Source: a bacterium (GTDB lineage: Bacteria > Orphanbacterota > Orphanbacteria > Orphanbacterales > Orphanbacteraceae). From it: a stretch of 64,000 nucleotides of DNA. Where the stretch lies: NCBI GenBank assembly GCA_025782575.1, contig JALGYY010000017.1, forward strand, positions 423,892-487,891, given 5' to 3'. The notes below the pieces were generated by a model. The model saw only the letters and a list, made by a program, of their open reading frames with translations. It was not told the DNA's origin and searched no databases. Shown piece by piece: positions 8,548 to 16,618 of the stretch (the first letter of the stretch is position 1; the number at the start of each line of letters is the position of its first letter). The translations under genes were made by a program, and so were the position numbers.

Positions 8548-8643
8548 TGATTCAGATGACGATATAAAGTGTATCCAGGGTCCCCAAGGGAGGAGGTCAG
8601 GCTCGAATGAGGGTGAGGGATAACGGCGACCGCGCCTAATCCT

Positions 8644-9801
8644 TCAGTACCCGTCCTCGTGACCGAGTGCGGTCAGAACCTCGCGGTCGAGCGCATAGAG
8701 GATGTCTTCCTGCTCAGAATAACGGCCATGTTTGAATCGGCGGGATTTCAGGCCGAGTTGCATCTGCTCACAGACTTTCCAGTCCTCGCGATTAGTCATA
8801 TCCCAGAACTTGACCGCCGACTGGAATCGATCCATTCGCTCGGCATCACGGATCGAATCGGGATGAAGCAGGAAGAAGCAGTCGTTCCGAATCCGATTGA
8901 TTCCTTCGGAGCGAATCCGGTGATAGAGAACAAAATCGGGGTGAGGCGAGAGGAGCAGATTGGGGAAAACGGAATAGTAGTGAACCCGCTTCAGGTCATC
9001 GCCTGTCACATTGCAAAGTGGCGGCCCTGCCGGACCACCGTCCATCGTCATTCCACCAACCTGATCGCGGAGCTCCATATGGCCGCCGATCACAGCACCT
9101 TTGATACAATCATGAACCGCGCCGCGGAACGGCGTCCACTTGGATAGAAGGGGATGAACGCCCGGGCAGTGGTAACACTCCTGGTAATTCTGGAGGATGA
9201 TCTTCCAGTTGCAGTTCAGCGTGTAATTCAGCTCGTGGGCGATTCGCAGGTTCTGTAATCCCCATGCCTCGAACTTACCGATCAGGGGGGCCAGTTCTTC
9301 TTCAAACAGGACTGGCTCTTCGGAAAGGTTAATAAATACAAAACCGCCCCAGAGTCCGATATGAACGGGGAAGAGATGGAAGTCCGATTTTTGAAAGCCG
9401 GCGCCCTCTTTCATCAGGGGGGCTACCTGAAGCGCCCCGGAAAGATCGTATCTCCAGGCATGGTACGGGCACTTGATCGAATCTGACTCGAACCTTCCCC
9501 GCTCCTTGTCGCAGATTCGCGTACCACGATGACGACAGACATTGAAGTGCCCATAGATCCTACCGTCGTCACCCCGAGTGACAATCACGCTCTCATCACC
9601 AACGGGGATTGTCAGATACTGCCGCGGCTCGGCGATCTCCTCTTCACGGCACGCCATGATCCATCGACGGTAGAAAATCTTCTCCAACTCTTCCTGATAG
9701 ATCGATTCCGATTGATAGTACTTGCGAGGAAGTGTGGGCATGAAGGGGGGGACTTCATAGTCGACACCACGCTTCTTGTAGTGGTCAGATTCCCTGTTCA
9801 T
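8644..9801 (-). CDS. Rieske non-heme iron oxygenase, alpha-type subunit
   Basis: The protein has about 385 residues, the size of ring-hydroxylating oxygenase large subunits and choline/glycine-betaine monooxygenase-like enzymes. The Rieske [2Fe-2S] ligands are complete: 'CRHRGTRIC' and 'CPYHAW', about 18 residues apart. The mononuclear iron site is recognisable from 'NYQECYHCPGVHPLL', giving two His ligands; the Asp ligand should be in the C-terminal third. Electron transfer would need a separate reductase, and none is adjacent. I chose the ATG at 9801 (MNRESDHYKK), which has GGCGGGA upstream; the frame opens at 9828. It lies alone between the kinase and a DUF2202 lipoprotein, so its substrate cannot be inferred from context. 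Confidence 0.88.
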   Translation of the reverse strand: MNRESDHYKKRGVDYEVPPFMPTLPRKYYQSESIYQEELEKIFYRRWIMACREEEIAEPRQYLTIPVGDESVIVTRGDDGRIYGHFNVCRHRGTRICDKERGRFESDSIKCPYHAWRYDLSGALQVAPLMKEGAGFQKSDFHLFPVHIGLWGGFVFINLSEEPVLFEEELAPLIGKFEAWGLQNLRIAHELNYTLNCNWKIILQNYQECYHCPGVHPLLSKWTPFRGAVHDCIKGAVIGGHMELRDQVGGMTMDGGPAGPPLCNVTGDDLKRVHYYSVFPNLLLSPHPDFVLYHRIRSEGINRIRNDCFFLLHPDSIRDAERMDRFQSAVKFWDMTNREDWKVCEQMQLGLKSRRFKHGRYSEQEDILYALDREVLTALGHEDGY

Positions 9802-9925
9802 AGTAATCCCGCCCGGCCGGTGGACCACGGAAAGATCGCCTGGTGCCCTGCGATGATAACATCATTTTCTGGTTCACGCTCAAGCACTCTGAGATCTCGA
9901 CCGTCTCCCGTCGGGACCGCAAGAA

Positions 9926-9951
9926 GAGGCCCCGTCAACGGACGAGGCCTC
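9926..9951 (-). terminator. Hairpin terminator after the DUF2202 lipoprotein gene
   Basis: GAGGCC at 9926-9931 pairs with GGCCTC at 9946-9951, with an inner CCGT/ACGG pair. Read on the minus strand the stem is followed by TTCTT. It lies 45 bases beyond the stop of the DUF2202 gene. The T tract is short, so it may be weak. Confidence 0.5.
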
Positions 9952-9995
9952 CTCGGGTGTCAGACCAGGTGATGCTTCTCTCCGGACGGAACCGG

Positions 9996-10775
9996 CTATG
10001 GGCGCCCCCCGTTGCCGCCGCTATTGCCGTTACCGCCACTGTTGGTGTTGCCGTAACTGCCACCGTTCCCGTTCTGACCGCTGCTCCCGTTACTGCCGCC
10101 TCTTCCCCCATTACCGCTCGGCTGCTGCTCCAGGCTGATAATCAGGTCGTATTCCTCCTGGCTCATGTAGACCGGGTCATAGGTTATACCGGTAGTTACA
10201 GACAGTACGTCGACAAAGGACCGAAGATGGTTTCCCGACCCGCGCAGCAGGTTTTCATAAACTGTTGCCACATCTTCATGGTCGGTTCTTGCAATGAACT
10301 CATCCAGATCCAGAATGTCCATCTCTTCAATCGCGCACCCGACTCGAATAGCCGCCTCGGCCGACTCCGCACCCTGGGCCACCAATTGATCGTAGAGGCC
10401 CTGCAGGATTACATTTTCAAAAACACCGATACCGTTATCGCCGACCGGATCGACGAGTTCGTAGTTATTGATGAGACCCAGCACCGCATCCATGTGACGC
10501 TGCTCGCTCTTCGAGATATTCAAGTGTACTGAGAGGCCCCAGACATCGTGCAAAGTGACATAGACATCATGGGCCAGCTTTTCCTCTTCCCGAATAAACA
10601 GCATGTCCGCGATCTCGGGATCGCTCAGATCCGATTGGATATTTTCACCGGGAGGAGTCTTCTCGAGAACCCCCGCCACATTGATTTCGTTGCTTGATTC
10701 AACCGGGTTTTCATTGCATGCACCTATGAGCATCGCCAGCATGCCCAGAACCATCAGTTGCACGATACGCTTCAT
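9996..10775 (-). CDS. DUF2202 (ferritin-like) lipoprotein with Gly/Asn-rich tail
   Basis: A 259-residue protein with a lipoprotein signal peptide (lipobox LIGAC, Cys at residue 20). A DUF2202 four-helix domain follows (about residues 50-205). Its hallmarks are 'LFIREEEKLAHDVYVTL', 'SEQRHMDAV' and 'GSGNHLRSF', rich in Glu/His pairs as in ferritin-like metal sites. Biochemical function of DUF2202 is not established; metal binding is inferred from these residues. The last 45 residues are almost only Gly, Asn and Ser, which is unusual and looks like a flexible or surface-exposed linker. AAGGAGA precedes the ATG. A terminator-like hairpin follows the gene. It appears to be transcribed alone. Confidence 0.85.
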   Translation of the reverse strand: MKRIVQLMVLGMLAMLIGACNENPVESSNEINVAGVLEKTPPGENIQSDLSDPEIADMLFIREEEKLAHDVYVTLHDVWGLSVHLNISKSEQRHMDAVLGLINNYELVDPVGDNGIGVFENVILQGLYDQLVAQGAESAEAAIRVGCAIEEMDILDLDEFIARTDHEDVATVYENLLRGSGNHLRSFVDVLSVTTGITYDPVYMSQEEYDLIISLEQQPSGNGGRGGSNGSSGQNGNGGSYGNTNSGGNGNSGGNGGRP

Positions 10776-11020
10776 GAGAATTCTCCTTGAGGTGACCCTG
10801 ATGAGAACAGGATGAATAGTTGGCGAACATCATTTGTGTAATGCAACGAACGTACCAGTCCGCTTCATTCTGGGGAGAGTTTGACAATTGCAATGTGTTA
10901 TTGATGTTACGAGCGTATAGAAGAAAGTAGCCTGTCCAGGTCTCTCTATGATTCGCATGAAACTGCGCCTGAACGCACGAAGCTCGCAGGTTTCTGCGCC
11001 CGGTTCCTGATCGGTGTCGG

Positions 11021-11853
11021 TCACCAGGAGACGGACAGACTACTGAAGATCCTCGGACCGGAGAGATCATAATAGTCGAGACTCGATTGCTGTTCTCTCC
11101 AGCCGGCTCCGATTCGGACTACGGACTTGATGCCGCTGCTCGCAGGGTACGTTCTTTCCGCGGCCAGCCACAGATCTGTCACAGTGTCTTCTCTCACCAT
11201 GCCCCCGGTTGTCCCTGGAAAGAGCAGCTCACCGTAATCGGATTTTCCGTATCCGCCCCCCCCTCTAACCAGACCTGCCACGGCACGAGAGTACGAATCG
11301 AGCTTTCAACGTAGCTGGTCGTGCTGGCGTAGGAATCGAGAATCGGACTGTCGTACAAATCATCCTGCACAAGATGGGGGAACCCGGAAAGTGACCAGCG
11401 TTGTGTGTAGGTTGTCTTGACGGCGACACGATCGTTGATGCCCTGTGAGATTCGCAGGCGCATCGTAAACCGACTGGCCGTTGGCGTACCGTCGGTTTCC
11501 CAAACCCGGATAGCAGCCGGGTCATTGAACCACTTCTTACCCAGACTGAGACGGAGGCCGAGAGTGGTTCGGCTCTCGCTGAATCGTTAAAACTCCGTAT
11601 TTATGTTCGTCTCCAGAAAGCTCTCCTCCGGTAGCTCGCCATACCGGCGGGAACGCCCTTACACGCTCCTTCGCCAGAGAAAATTGCCACTCAGATAGCG
11701 TTTGATGGAGACATAGGCGTAGCCTTCCCTCTGCTCATACGCATCGTAGTATTCATCGTGTTGACGGCCCGAGAGCTGGATGCCCGCGCCGATATTTCGG
11801 GTTACCAGCTGCCCAATTTCATGCGGAATTATCTCTACGTCAAGGCCTCGCAA
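11021..11853 (-). pseudogene. Broken outer-membrane beta-barrel gene, C-terminal part
   Basis: Joining frames gives a continuous alternating-residue barrel sequence. It includes 'GYAYVSIKRYLSGNFLW', 'TTLGLRLSLGKKWFND', 'VAVKTTYTQRWSLSGF' and a terminal 'GPRIFSSLSVSW' ending in an aromatic residue, as outer-membrane barrels do. It is interrupted by two in-frame TAA stops (11659-11661 and 11587-11589). A frameshift falls inside a run of eight C (11256-11263), after which the reading continues as 'GGYGKSDYGELLFPG'. No N-terminal signal region is found; the readable part starts near 11850. Both TAA codons could be CAA mutated by C-to-T. TAA serves as a normal stop elsewhere, so recoding is unlikely. 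Function before decay is unknown. Confidence 0.65.
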
Positions 11854-12072
11854 AAAGAGCCGTTCGGATGGCTTTACCTGACCCCCGCTCTGTTCACGAT
11901 TCTGAATTTGGACGACGGGTCGTTTAATCTCGTTCCGGAACTCAGTTACACAGGCGTCCGCAATCTCGAACTGCGATCCCGGCTCAGTTTTCTTTCCGGA
12001 GGCGACAGCACCGAATACGGAGACAAGATCAACGACTGGAAGATGGAGCTCCGTGCGCGCTACTTCTTCTAG
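11758..12072 (+). pseudogene. C-terminal remnant of a second beta-barrel protein
   Basis: This frame carries roughly 95 residues that look like the end of an outer-membrane barrel. It has 'LPNFMRNYLYVKAS', 'WLYLTPALFTILNLDDGSF', 'LVPELSYTGVRNLELRSRLSF' in parts, and a terminal 'ELRARYFF'. There is no signal peptide, and the first residues run antisense through the beginning of the minus-strand barrel remnant. It is therefore most likely the 3' end of a gene whose 5' part was deleted. The codons remain clean to the stop at 12072. No ribosome site is visible upstream. A short surviving expressed protein is possible but unlikely. Confidence 0.55.
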
Positions 12073-12189
12073 GGATGCATGGAGTTGACTTGCGCCACGG
12101 CGACATCCAATGCGCCGTCCCGCTCGACAAACAAGTATCCCGCAGGTAGAATCTCCGTTCCGGGATCAAGGGAGGACCATTCGGGACCA

Positions 12190-13101
12190 ATGATTCGGCA
12201 CCATGAACACGCGATGATCGATAAGAAAAAATGGGACGCGTGCATCGACACCGCCCATGGCGGGCTGGTCTATGGATATTCCTGGTATCTGGATGTCGTG
12301 TCCCCCGGGTGGGAAGCGCTGATCAGTGGAGACTACAACGCTGTGATGCCTTTGACTGCACGATCAAAATTCGGATTTCACTACCTCTTCCGGCCGTATT
12401 TCGCTCAGCAGTTGGGTGTTTTCTCTGCCGAATCCAGCCTCGACTGCTCCCCGTTCATAGAGAAAATCCCATCGCGATTCAAGCTTGCGGAAATCAGCCT
12501 GAATCAATGGAATAATTTTGACGGTAACCGGGGCGAGGTATCGAGTAATTCCAACTATGAACTGAACCTTGACAATAAATATAGCAGCCTTGTATCCGGC
12601 TACTCAAAAAACACCAGAAGGAACATAGCGAAGGCTCTCAAACACAAACTTCATGCGCGCGCGGAAGGCATGGACCTCGATGATTTAGTATTGCTCTTCA
12701 GGAGCGACAGAGGAGCGGCGTTGAGTAATCTGGGGTCAGAGTATTACGATTTACTCGCGCGGATAGAGCAAGTCTGCCGTCAACGGAATCGCACCGTAGC
12801 CTATGGCGTATTTACGGAGGAGGAGAAGTTGATCGCCGGGGCTCTGTTTCTCGTTTCCAAGGGCCGCGACATCTTCCTCTTCTCGGGGAACTCAAAAACC
12901 GGAAAGTCAACTGGAGCGATGCACCTTCTGATTGATACTTACATAAAAGATCATTCAGAAATGGGCAAATTACTCGATTTTGAAGGGTCCAATGACCCCG
13001 ACATGGCCAGATTCTACAGGGGATTCGGTTCTGAAGAACGGTCCTACCTGCGAGTTAAGTGGAATGATCTTCCCCGAATAGTCAAGTGGCTGAAGCGGTA
13101 G
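12190..13101 (+). CDS. FemAB/GNAT-like acetyltransferase-fold protein
   Basis: This is a protein of about 303 residues. Its N-terminal half ('AHGGLVYGYSWYLDVVSPGW', 'VMPLTARSKFGFHYLFRPYFAQQLG' in pieces) and C-terminal GNAT-like half ('VAYGVFTEEEKLIAGALFLV', 'GAMHLLIDTYIKDH', 'DFEGSNDPDMARFYRGFG') match a family of hypothetical proteins common in Bacteroidetes. These resemble FemAB aminoacyl- or acyl-transferases. The acceptor is unknown. The frame extends upstream to 12079, but family similarity begins near MIRHHEHAMIDKKKWD, so I start at 12190; 12214 is an alternative. The base composition looks more AT-rich than the neighbours (for example AATAAATATAG near 12577), consistent with acquisition from a lower-GC donor. 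The gene follows the barrel remnant and may be an isolated transferred gene. Confidence 0.8.
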   Translation: MIRHHEHAMIDKKKWDACIDTAHGGLVYGYSWYLDVVSPGWEALISGDYNAVMPLTARSKFGFHYLFRPYFAQQLGVFSAESSLDCSPFIEKIPSRFKLAEISLNQWNNFDGNRGEVSSNSNYELNLDNKYSSLVSGYSKNTRRNIAKALKHKLHARAEGMDLDDLVLLFRSDRGAALSNLGSEYYDLLARIEQVCRQRNRTVAYGVFTEEEKLIAGALFLVSKGRDIFLFSGNSKTGKSTGAMHLLIDTYIKDHSEMGKLLDFEGSNDPDMARFYRGFGSEERSYLRVKWNDLPRIVKWLKR

Positions 13102-13204
13102 CTGTTCGCCCGAACCGCCCCCCATCATTTGATCGAACGGCGGGGGGGCATTGCTCCTTCCGCCCCATTCTTTCTAACTAGTCGCCTCCACTCCCCATCT
13201 CCGC

Positions 13205-13210
13205 TATACT
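13205..13210 (+). promoter_or_regulatory. -10 element of kinase gene, likely leaderless
   Basis: TATACT ends six bases (CGCCTC) before the ATG at 13217, so transcription should begin at or beside the start codon. No Shine-Dalgarno sequence and no convincing -35 are present. The geometry equals that of the paralogous kinase at 8532. Confidence 0.4.
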
Positions 13211-13216
13211 CGCCTC

Positions 13217-15715
13217 ATGTCGACCCCGGATGAACGATCCCACCATCCCTCCGATCAGGATCTGACGCTCCAATCAGACAATGACGCTACGATCTCATCC
13301 GATGGGGGGGGCGGATCCCCGACCAGTTCACCCGATCCCGAATCGATCGGCCGGTATCGTATCCTGGGCAAGCTCGGCGAAGGGGGCATGGGCGTTGTCT
13401 ATGAGGCGGAACAGGAGAAGCCCAAACGCCACGTAGCTCTCAAAGTAATTCGAGGCGGGCGTTTCGTTGATGAGGTTTCACTGAAACTCTTTCAGCGGGA
13501 AGCGGAGACACTCGGTCGCCTCGAGCATCCCAATATTGCAGCCATTCATGAAGCGGGACGCTCAGAGGAGGGTCTTCATTTTCTCGCGATGGAGCTCGTC
13601 AGAGGTCCCACGTTTGATAAGTACCTCGAAGGCCGGCCCGACATCTTCTCGTCGAGCAACGAACTTCGTCACCGACTGGGCATATTTCGCACGGTCTGTG
13701 ATGCGGTCCACTATGCCCACCAGAAAAGCGTGATTCATCGGGACCTGAAGCCATCGAACATTCTGGTTGCGGAAAAAGAGGACGGAGAGATCCAGGTGAA
13801 GGTGCTCGACTTCGGGCTCGCCCGCATTGCCGACCCGGATGCGGAAGGGGGGAGCCTGTTAACCGAGGTCGGCACGATCCGGGGCACGCTCGCCTATATG
13901 AGTCCGGAACAGGTTCGGGGTGACGTCCACGCAATCGACGTTCGATCAGACGTTTACTCCCTCGGTGTCGTTCTCTATCAGATCCTGAGCGGCGCCCTCC
14001 CCTACGACACGAAGACAGGGTCGATCGTCGAATCGGCCCGCGTAATCATGGAGGAGTCTCCCGGATCGCTCCGAGAGGCGCTTGGCGGGCGATCAATCGA
14101 TCCGGATCTGGAAACAATCTGCCGGAAGGCGATGGAGAAGACCCCGAACGACCGATATGCGAGCGCTGCCGGGCTTCGGGGTGATATCGAGCGATATCTC
14201 GCCAATCAGCCGATTATTGCGCGCCCCCCGAGTACCGTCTACCAGATGAAGAAGCTGATCCAGAGGAACAAGTTCCCGTTCGGAGTGGCCGTCGGATTTG
14301 TTGCGGTCCTGATCGGCTTCGGAATCTGGATGAGCATTCTCTATCGTCAATCAGAAACAAACCTCGTGCGCGCGCTGGGAGCAGAGGCCGAGGCCGCCCT
14401 TGAAGCGGAGACGGCGACTCAGGTTTCGGATTTCATGATCGGTCTCTTCGAAGTATCCGAACCGAGCGAGGCCAGGGGAAATTCGATTACCGCCCGTGAG
14501 ATTCTTGATCGCGGCGCTGAAGAAATCAAAGAGGGTCTCGCCGATCAACCGCTCGTACAGGCACGAATGATGGGGACCATGGGGCGTGTGTACAGAGGGC
14601 TTGGCCTCTATCCCGAGTCACGCGCCCTTCTGGAGAGTGCGCTTTACTCCCGCGTCCAGGAGCTCGGTCCCGATCATGTGGAAGTCGCGAGCAGTCATTC
14701 GGAGCTCGGGCTAATCCTCGATTTCATGAAGGACTCCAGGCCTGCTAAAGAGCACTTCGATCAGGCACTCGCAATCCAACTCGCCACTCTAGGGGAAGAG
14801 GCGCTTCCCGTTGTGAGGACCCGTCTCCTCCTCGCCGGAGCTGCTCATGCCCTTGGTGATTATGAGGAATCCAGAATTCTCTATGAGAAAAACATCGCCC
14901 TTCTGGAAAAGGAACTCGGACCTGACTCAGATGAACTCAGCATTGCCCTGAATAACTACGGTAGCTTGCTCTGGTCACTGAAAGACGGCCGGACAATTCC
15001 GATCTACAAGCGGGCGCTTGCGATCATGGAAGACAATCTGCCCGAGGGACATCCACTAATCGCCGATGTACTCCAGAATCTCGGGGGGGCTGCATTGGAT
15101 AACGGGGACATCGAGGCTTCACGTGAGTACCGGACGCGCTCTCTTGCGATCCAGGAGAAAACACTCGGTCCGGATCACCCGGATGTACTTCAGAATCGTC
15201 TGAATCTCGGAATCTTTTTCGGCGAAACGGGTGAGCCGGAGAAGGCGATCGAGATTTTCGAAGAGGTTCTCGAACGCTGGGAGAGGGATCTCGGACCGGC
15301 CCATCCGGACGTCGCCCAGCTGGTATTGAACATCGGGTACACTCGAATTCAGCAAGGCAAGTTCGAAGCGGCCCTGCCGCTGATGGAACGCTCGTACAGT
15401 GATCGGAAGGCCATCTATGGTGAGAAACATCTGTCAACGTCACTTGCCATGTACCACCTGGCGAATATCTATCGTGAGCTGGGTGAGTACGAATCAGCAC
15501 GTCCGATTTATGAGCGCTTCATGGCGATTGATATAGAACTGCTCGGCCCCGACCACCCGGACATTGCTGAAGATTGCGCGGAGTATGCCCTTTTTCTGCA
15601 TGCGACCGGCGAGGATGAAGAAGCGGTGAAGTACGAGGCGCGAGCGACGACAATCCGCGAGAATGCGATGGCGGCGGCGAAGGCCGCAGCGGAATCGGCT
15701 ACCGGCGACCAATAA
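13217..15715 (+). CDS. Ser/Thr protein kinase with C-terminal TPR array
   Basis: An intact 832-residue membrane kinase. After a polar N-terminus the Hanks domain (about residues 50-340) shows the glycine loop 'GKLGEGGMGVVYEA', 'VALKVI' with the ATP Lys, 'HRDLKPSNILV', 'DFGLARI', and the activation/APE region 'GTLAYMSPEQVRGD'. A transmembrane helix ('FGVAVGFVAVLIGFGIWMSIL', cut here, about residues 355-378) separates it from a long series of kinesin-light-chain-type TPRs. These carry recurrent 'LGPDHPDV' turns and end in an Ala-rich tail. Kinase inside and TPRs outside the cytoplasmic membrane is the usual topology. It is a close paralogue of the frameshifted kinase at 5732-8532, even in the membrane segment. 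No operon partner is evident; an AraC-type regulator gene begins 55 bases downstream. Confidence 0.95.
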   Translation: MSTPDERSHHPSDQDLTLQSDNDATISSDGGGGSPTSSPDPESIGRYRILGKLGEGGMGVVYEAEQEKPKRHVALKVIRGGRFVDEVSLKLFQREAETLGRLEHPNIAAIHEAGRSEEGLHFLAMELVRGPTFDKYLEGRPDIFSSSNELRHRLGIFRTVCDAVHYAHQKSVIHRDLKPSNILVAEKEDGEIQVKVLDFGLARIADPDAEGGSLLTEVGTIRGTLAYMSPEQVRGDVHAIDVRSDVYSLGVVLYQILSGALPYDTKTGSIVESARVIMEESPGSLREALGGRSIDPDLETICRKAMEKTPNDRYASAAGLRGDIERYLANQPIIARPPSTVYQMKKLIQRNKFPFGVAVGFVAVLIGFGIWMSILYRQSETNLVRALGAEAEAALEAETATQVSDFMIGLFEVSEPSEARGNSITAREILDRGAEEIKEGLADQPLVQARMMGTMGRVYRGLGLYPESRALLESALYSRVQELGPDHVEVASSHSELGLILDFMKDSRPAKEHFDQALAIQLATLGEEALPVVRTRLLLAGAAHALGDYEESRILYEKNIALLEKELGPDSDELSIALNNYGSLLWSLKDGRTIPIYKRALAIMEDNLPEGHPLIADVLQNLGGAALDNGDIEASREYRTRSLAIQEKTLGPDHPDVLQNRLNLGIFFGETGEPEKAIEIFEEVLERWERDLGPAHPDVAQLVLNIGYTRIQQGKFEAALPLMERSYSDRKAIYGEKHLSTSLAMYHLANIYRELGEYESARPIYERFMAIDIELLGPDHPDIAEDCAEYALFLHATGEDEEAVKYEARATTIRENAMAAAKAAAESATGDQ

Positions 15716-15769
15716 TCCACTCTCCTGCTCAAATGAAACCCTTCCCGGCTCCGATCCGTCTTTGCTTAC

Positions 15770-16573
15770 ATGGTGAAACTGCGGGCAGAGATGAACCGGT
15801 ACCCGAGAGGGCACAACATGCCTTCCCACGTGGACGGCATTCGCCGTCTCAGCATCCTTATTTTCGGGGAGCAGAATGAGGCCCGGCGGGAGAAGACGGA
15901 ACACGCCCAGGTTGGAAGTGTCGCTCTGAAGGACCCTGAACTGGTTCACAGTAACCGGTTCGGAAACGACGGTACCACGATCGTATCCGTCATCCTCCCC
16001 GATGAGGCGCTTGATGCGCTCGGGCATCGACCATCAGGACTGCTCCCCTGGCAATGGCGACATGGGGGCCCGGACAGCCTGATAGGACTCCGGCTTGCAT
16101 CGGCACTCTGTCGGATGGACGGACCTGTAGTCGAGGATTGCCTCTACGTTCTTCTTGGAAGATTCGCCTCCCGCTCAGTCGAGATCGTCACTCCTGAGCC
16201 GGCGCGGCTTCTTCGCATTCGTGACCGACTGAATGAAGAGCCGGGACTTGCGCCGAGTGTTCGAAAGCTGGCTTCCGAAGAAGGTATCCATCCGGTATCG
16301 CTCGGGCGCGCTTTTCGCCGGACCTTCGGATGTTCGATCACACGTTACCGGCAGCGAGCGCGAGCATTTACTGTGGCTAGAGAGCTGGCCGCCGATGGTG
16401 AACCGCTCGTCGGAATCGCCGTGGATAGTGGATTTTCGGACCAAAGCCACATGAGCCGCGTTTTTCGTCGAGAGCTTGGCGTGCCGCCGGGTGCCTTTCG
16501 AAAATCTCTCCACCTCCACTCCCCATCCACCGGGTTGGAATCGTTCAAGACCGAATGGTCTGTGACGATCTAG
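15770..16573 (+). CDS. AraC family transcriptional regulator
   Basis: A 267-residue regulator. The C-terminal AraC DNA-binding domain (about residues 160-250) shows two helix-turn-helix units. The first is 'VRKLASEEGIHPVSLGRAFRRTFG'; the second is 'LVGIAVDSGFSDQSHMSRVFRRELGVPPGAFRK' (both quoted in part). The N-terminal sensor domain has no recognised cupin motif. Candidate starts are the ATG at 15770 and later in-frame ATGs (MNRYPRG, MPSHVDG); a good ribosome site is not obvious for any. It ends 46 bases before a beta-lactamase-family hydrolase gene on the same strand. Regulation of that gene, or of itself, is a reasonable guess only. Confidence 0.85.
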   Translation: MVKLRAEMNRYPRGHNMPSHVDGIRRLSILIFGEQNEARREKTEHAQVGSVALKDPELVHSNRFGNDGTTIVSVILPDEALDALGHRPSGLLPWQWRHGGPDSLIGLRLASALCRMDGPVVEDCLYVLLGRFASRSVEIVTPEPARLLRIRDRLNEEPGLAPSVRKLASEEGIHPVSLGRAFRRTFGCSITRYRQRARAFTVARELAADGEPLVGIAVDSGFSDQSHMSRVFRRELGVPPGAFRKSLHLHSPSTGLESFKTEWSVTI

Positions 16574-16618
16574 ACTTGTCCATGATCCTGATTACTCGAC
16601 GCTTACCCGGGAGGTACC

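Noticed and set aside
9843-10532. A 229-codon plus-strand open frame across the DUF2202 gene
   Set aside because: It is antisense to the lipoprotein and its terminator. The repetitive Ala/Thr/Val stretch is the complement of the Gly/Asn tail codons.
11587-11661. Stop-codon recoding (TAA read as Gln) in the barrel gene
   Set aside because: TAA is used as a normal stop in other genes here (for example after the kinase at 15715), and the same gene also has a frameshift and lost its 5' end.
13110-13165. Possible terminator from C-run and G-run after the GNAT-like gene
   Set aside because: The CCGCCCCCC and GGCGGGGGGG arms are not reverse complements beyond the C/G runs and no T tract follows.
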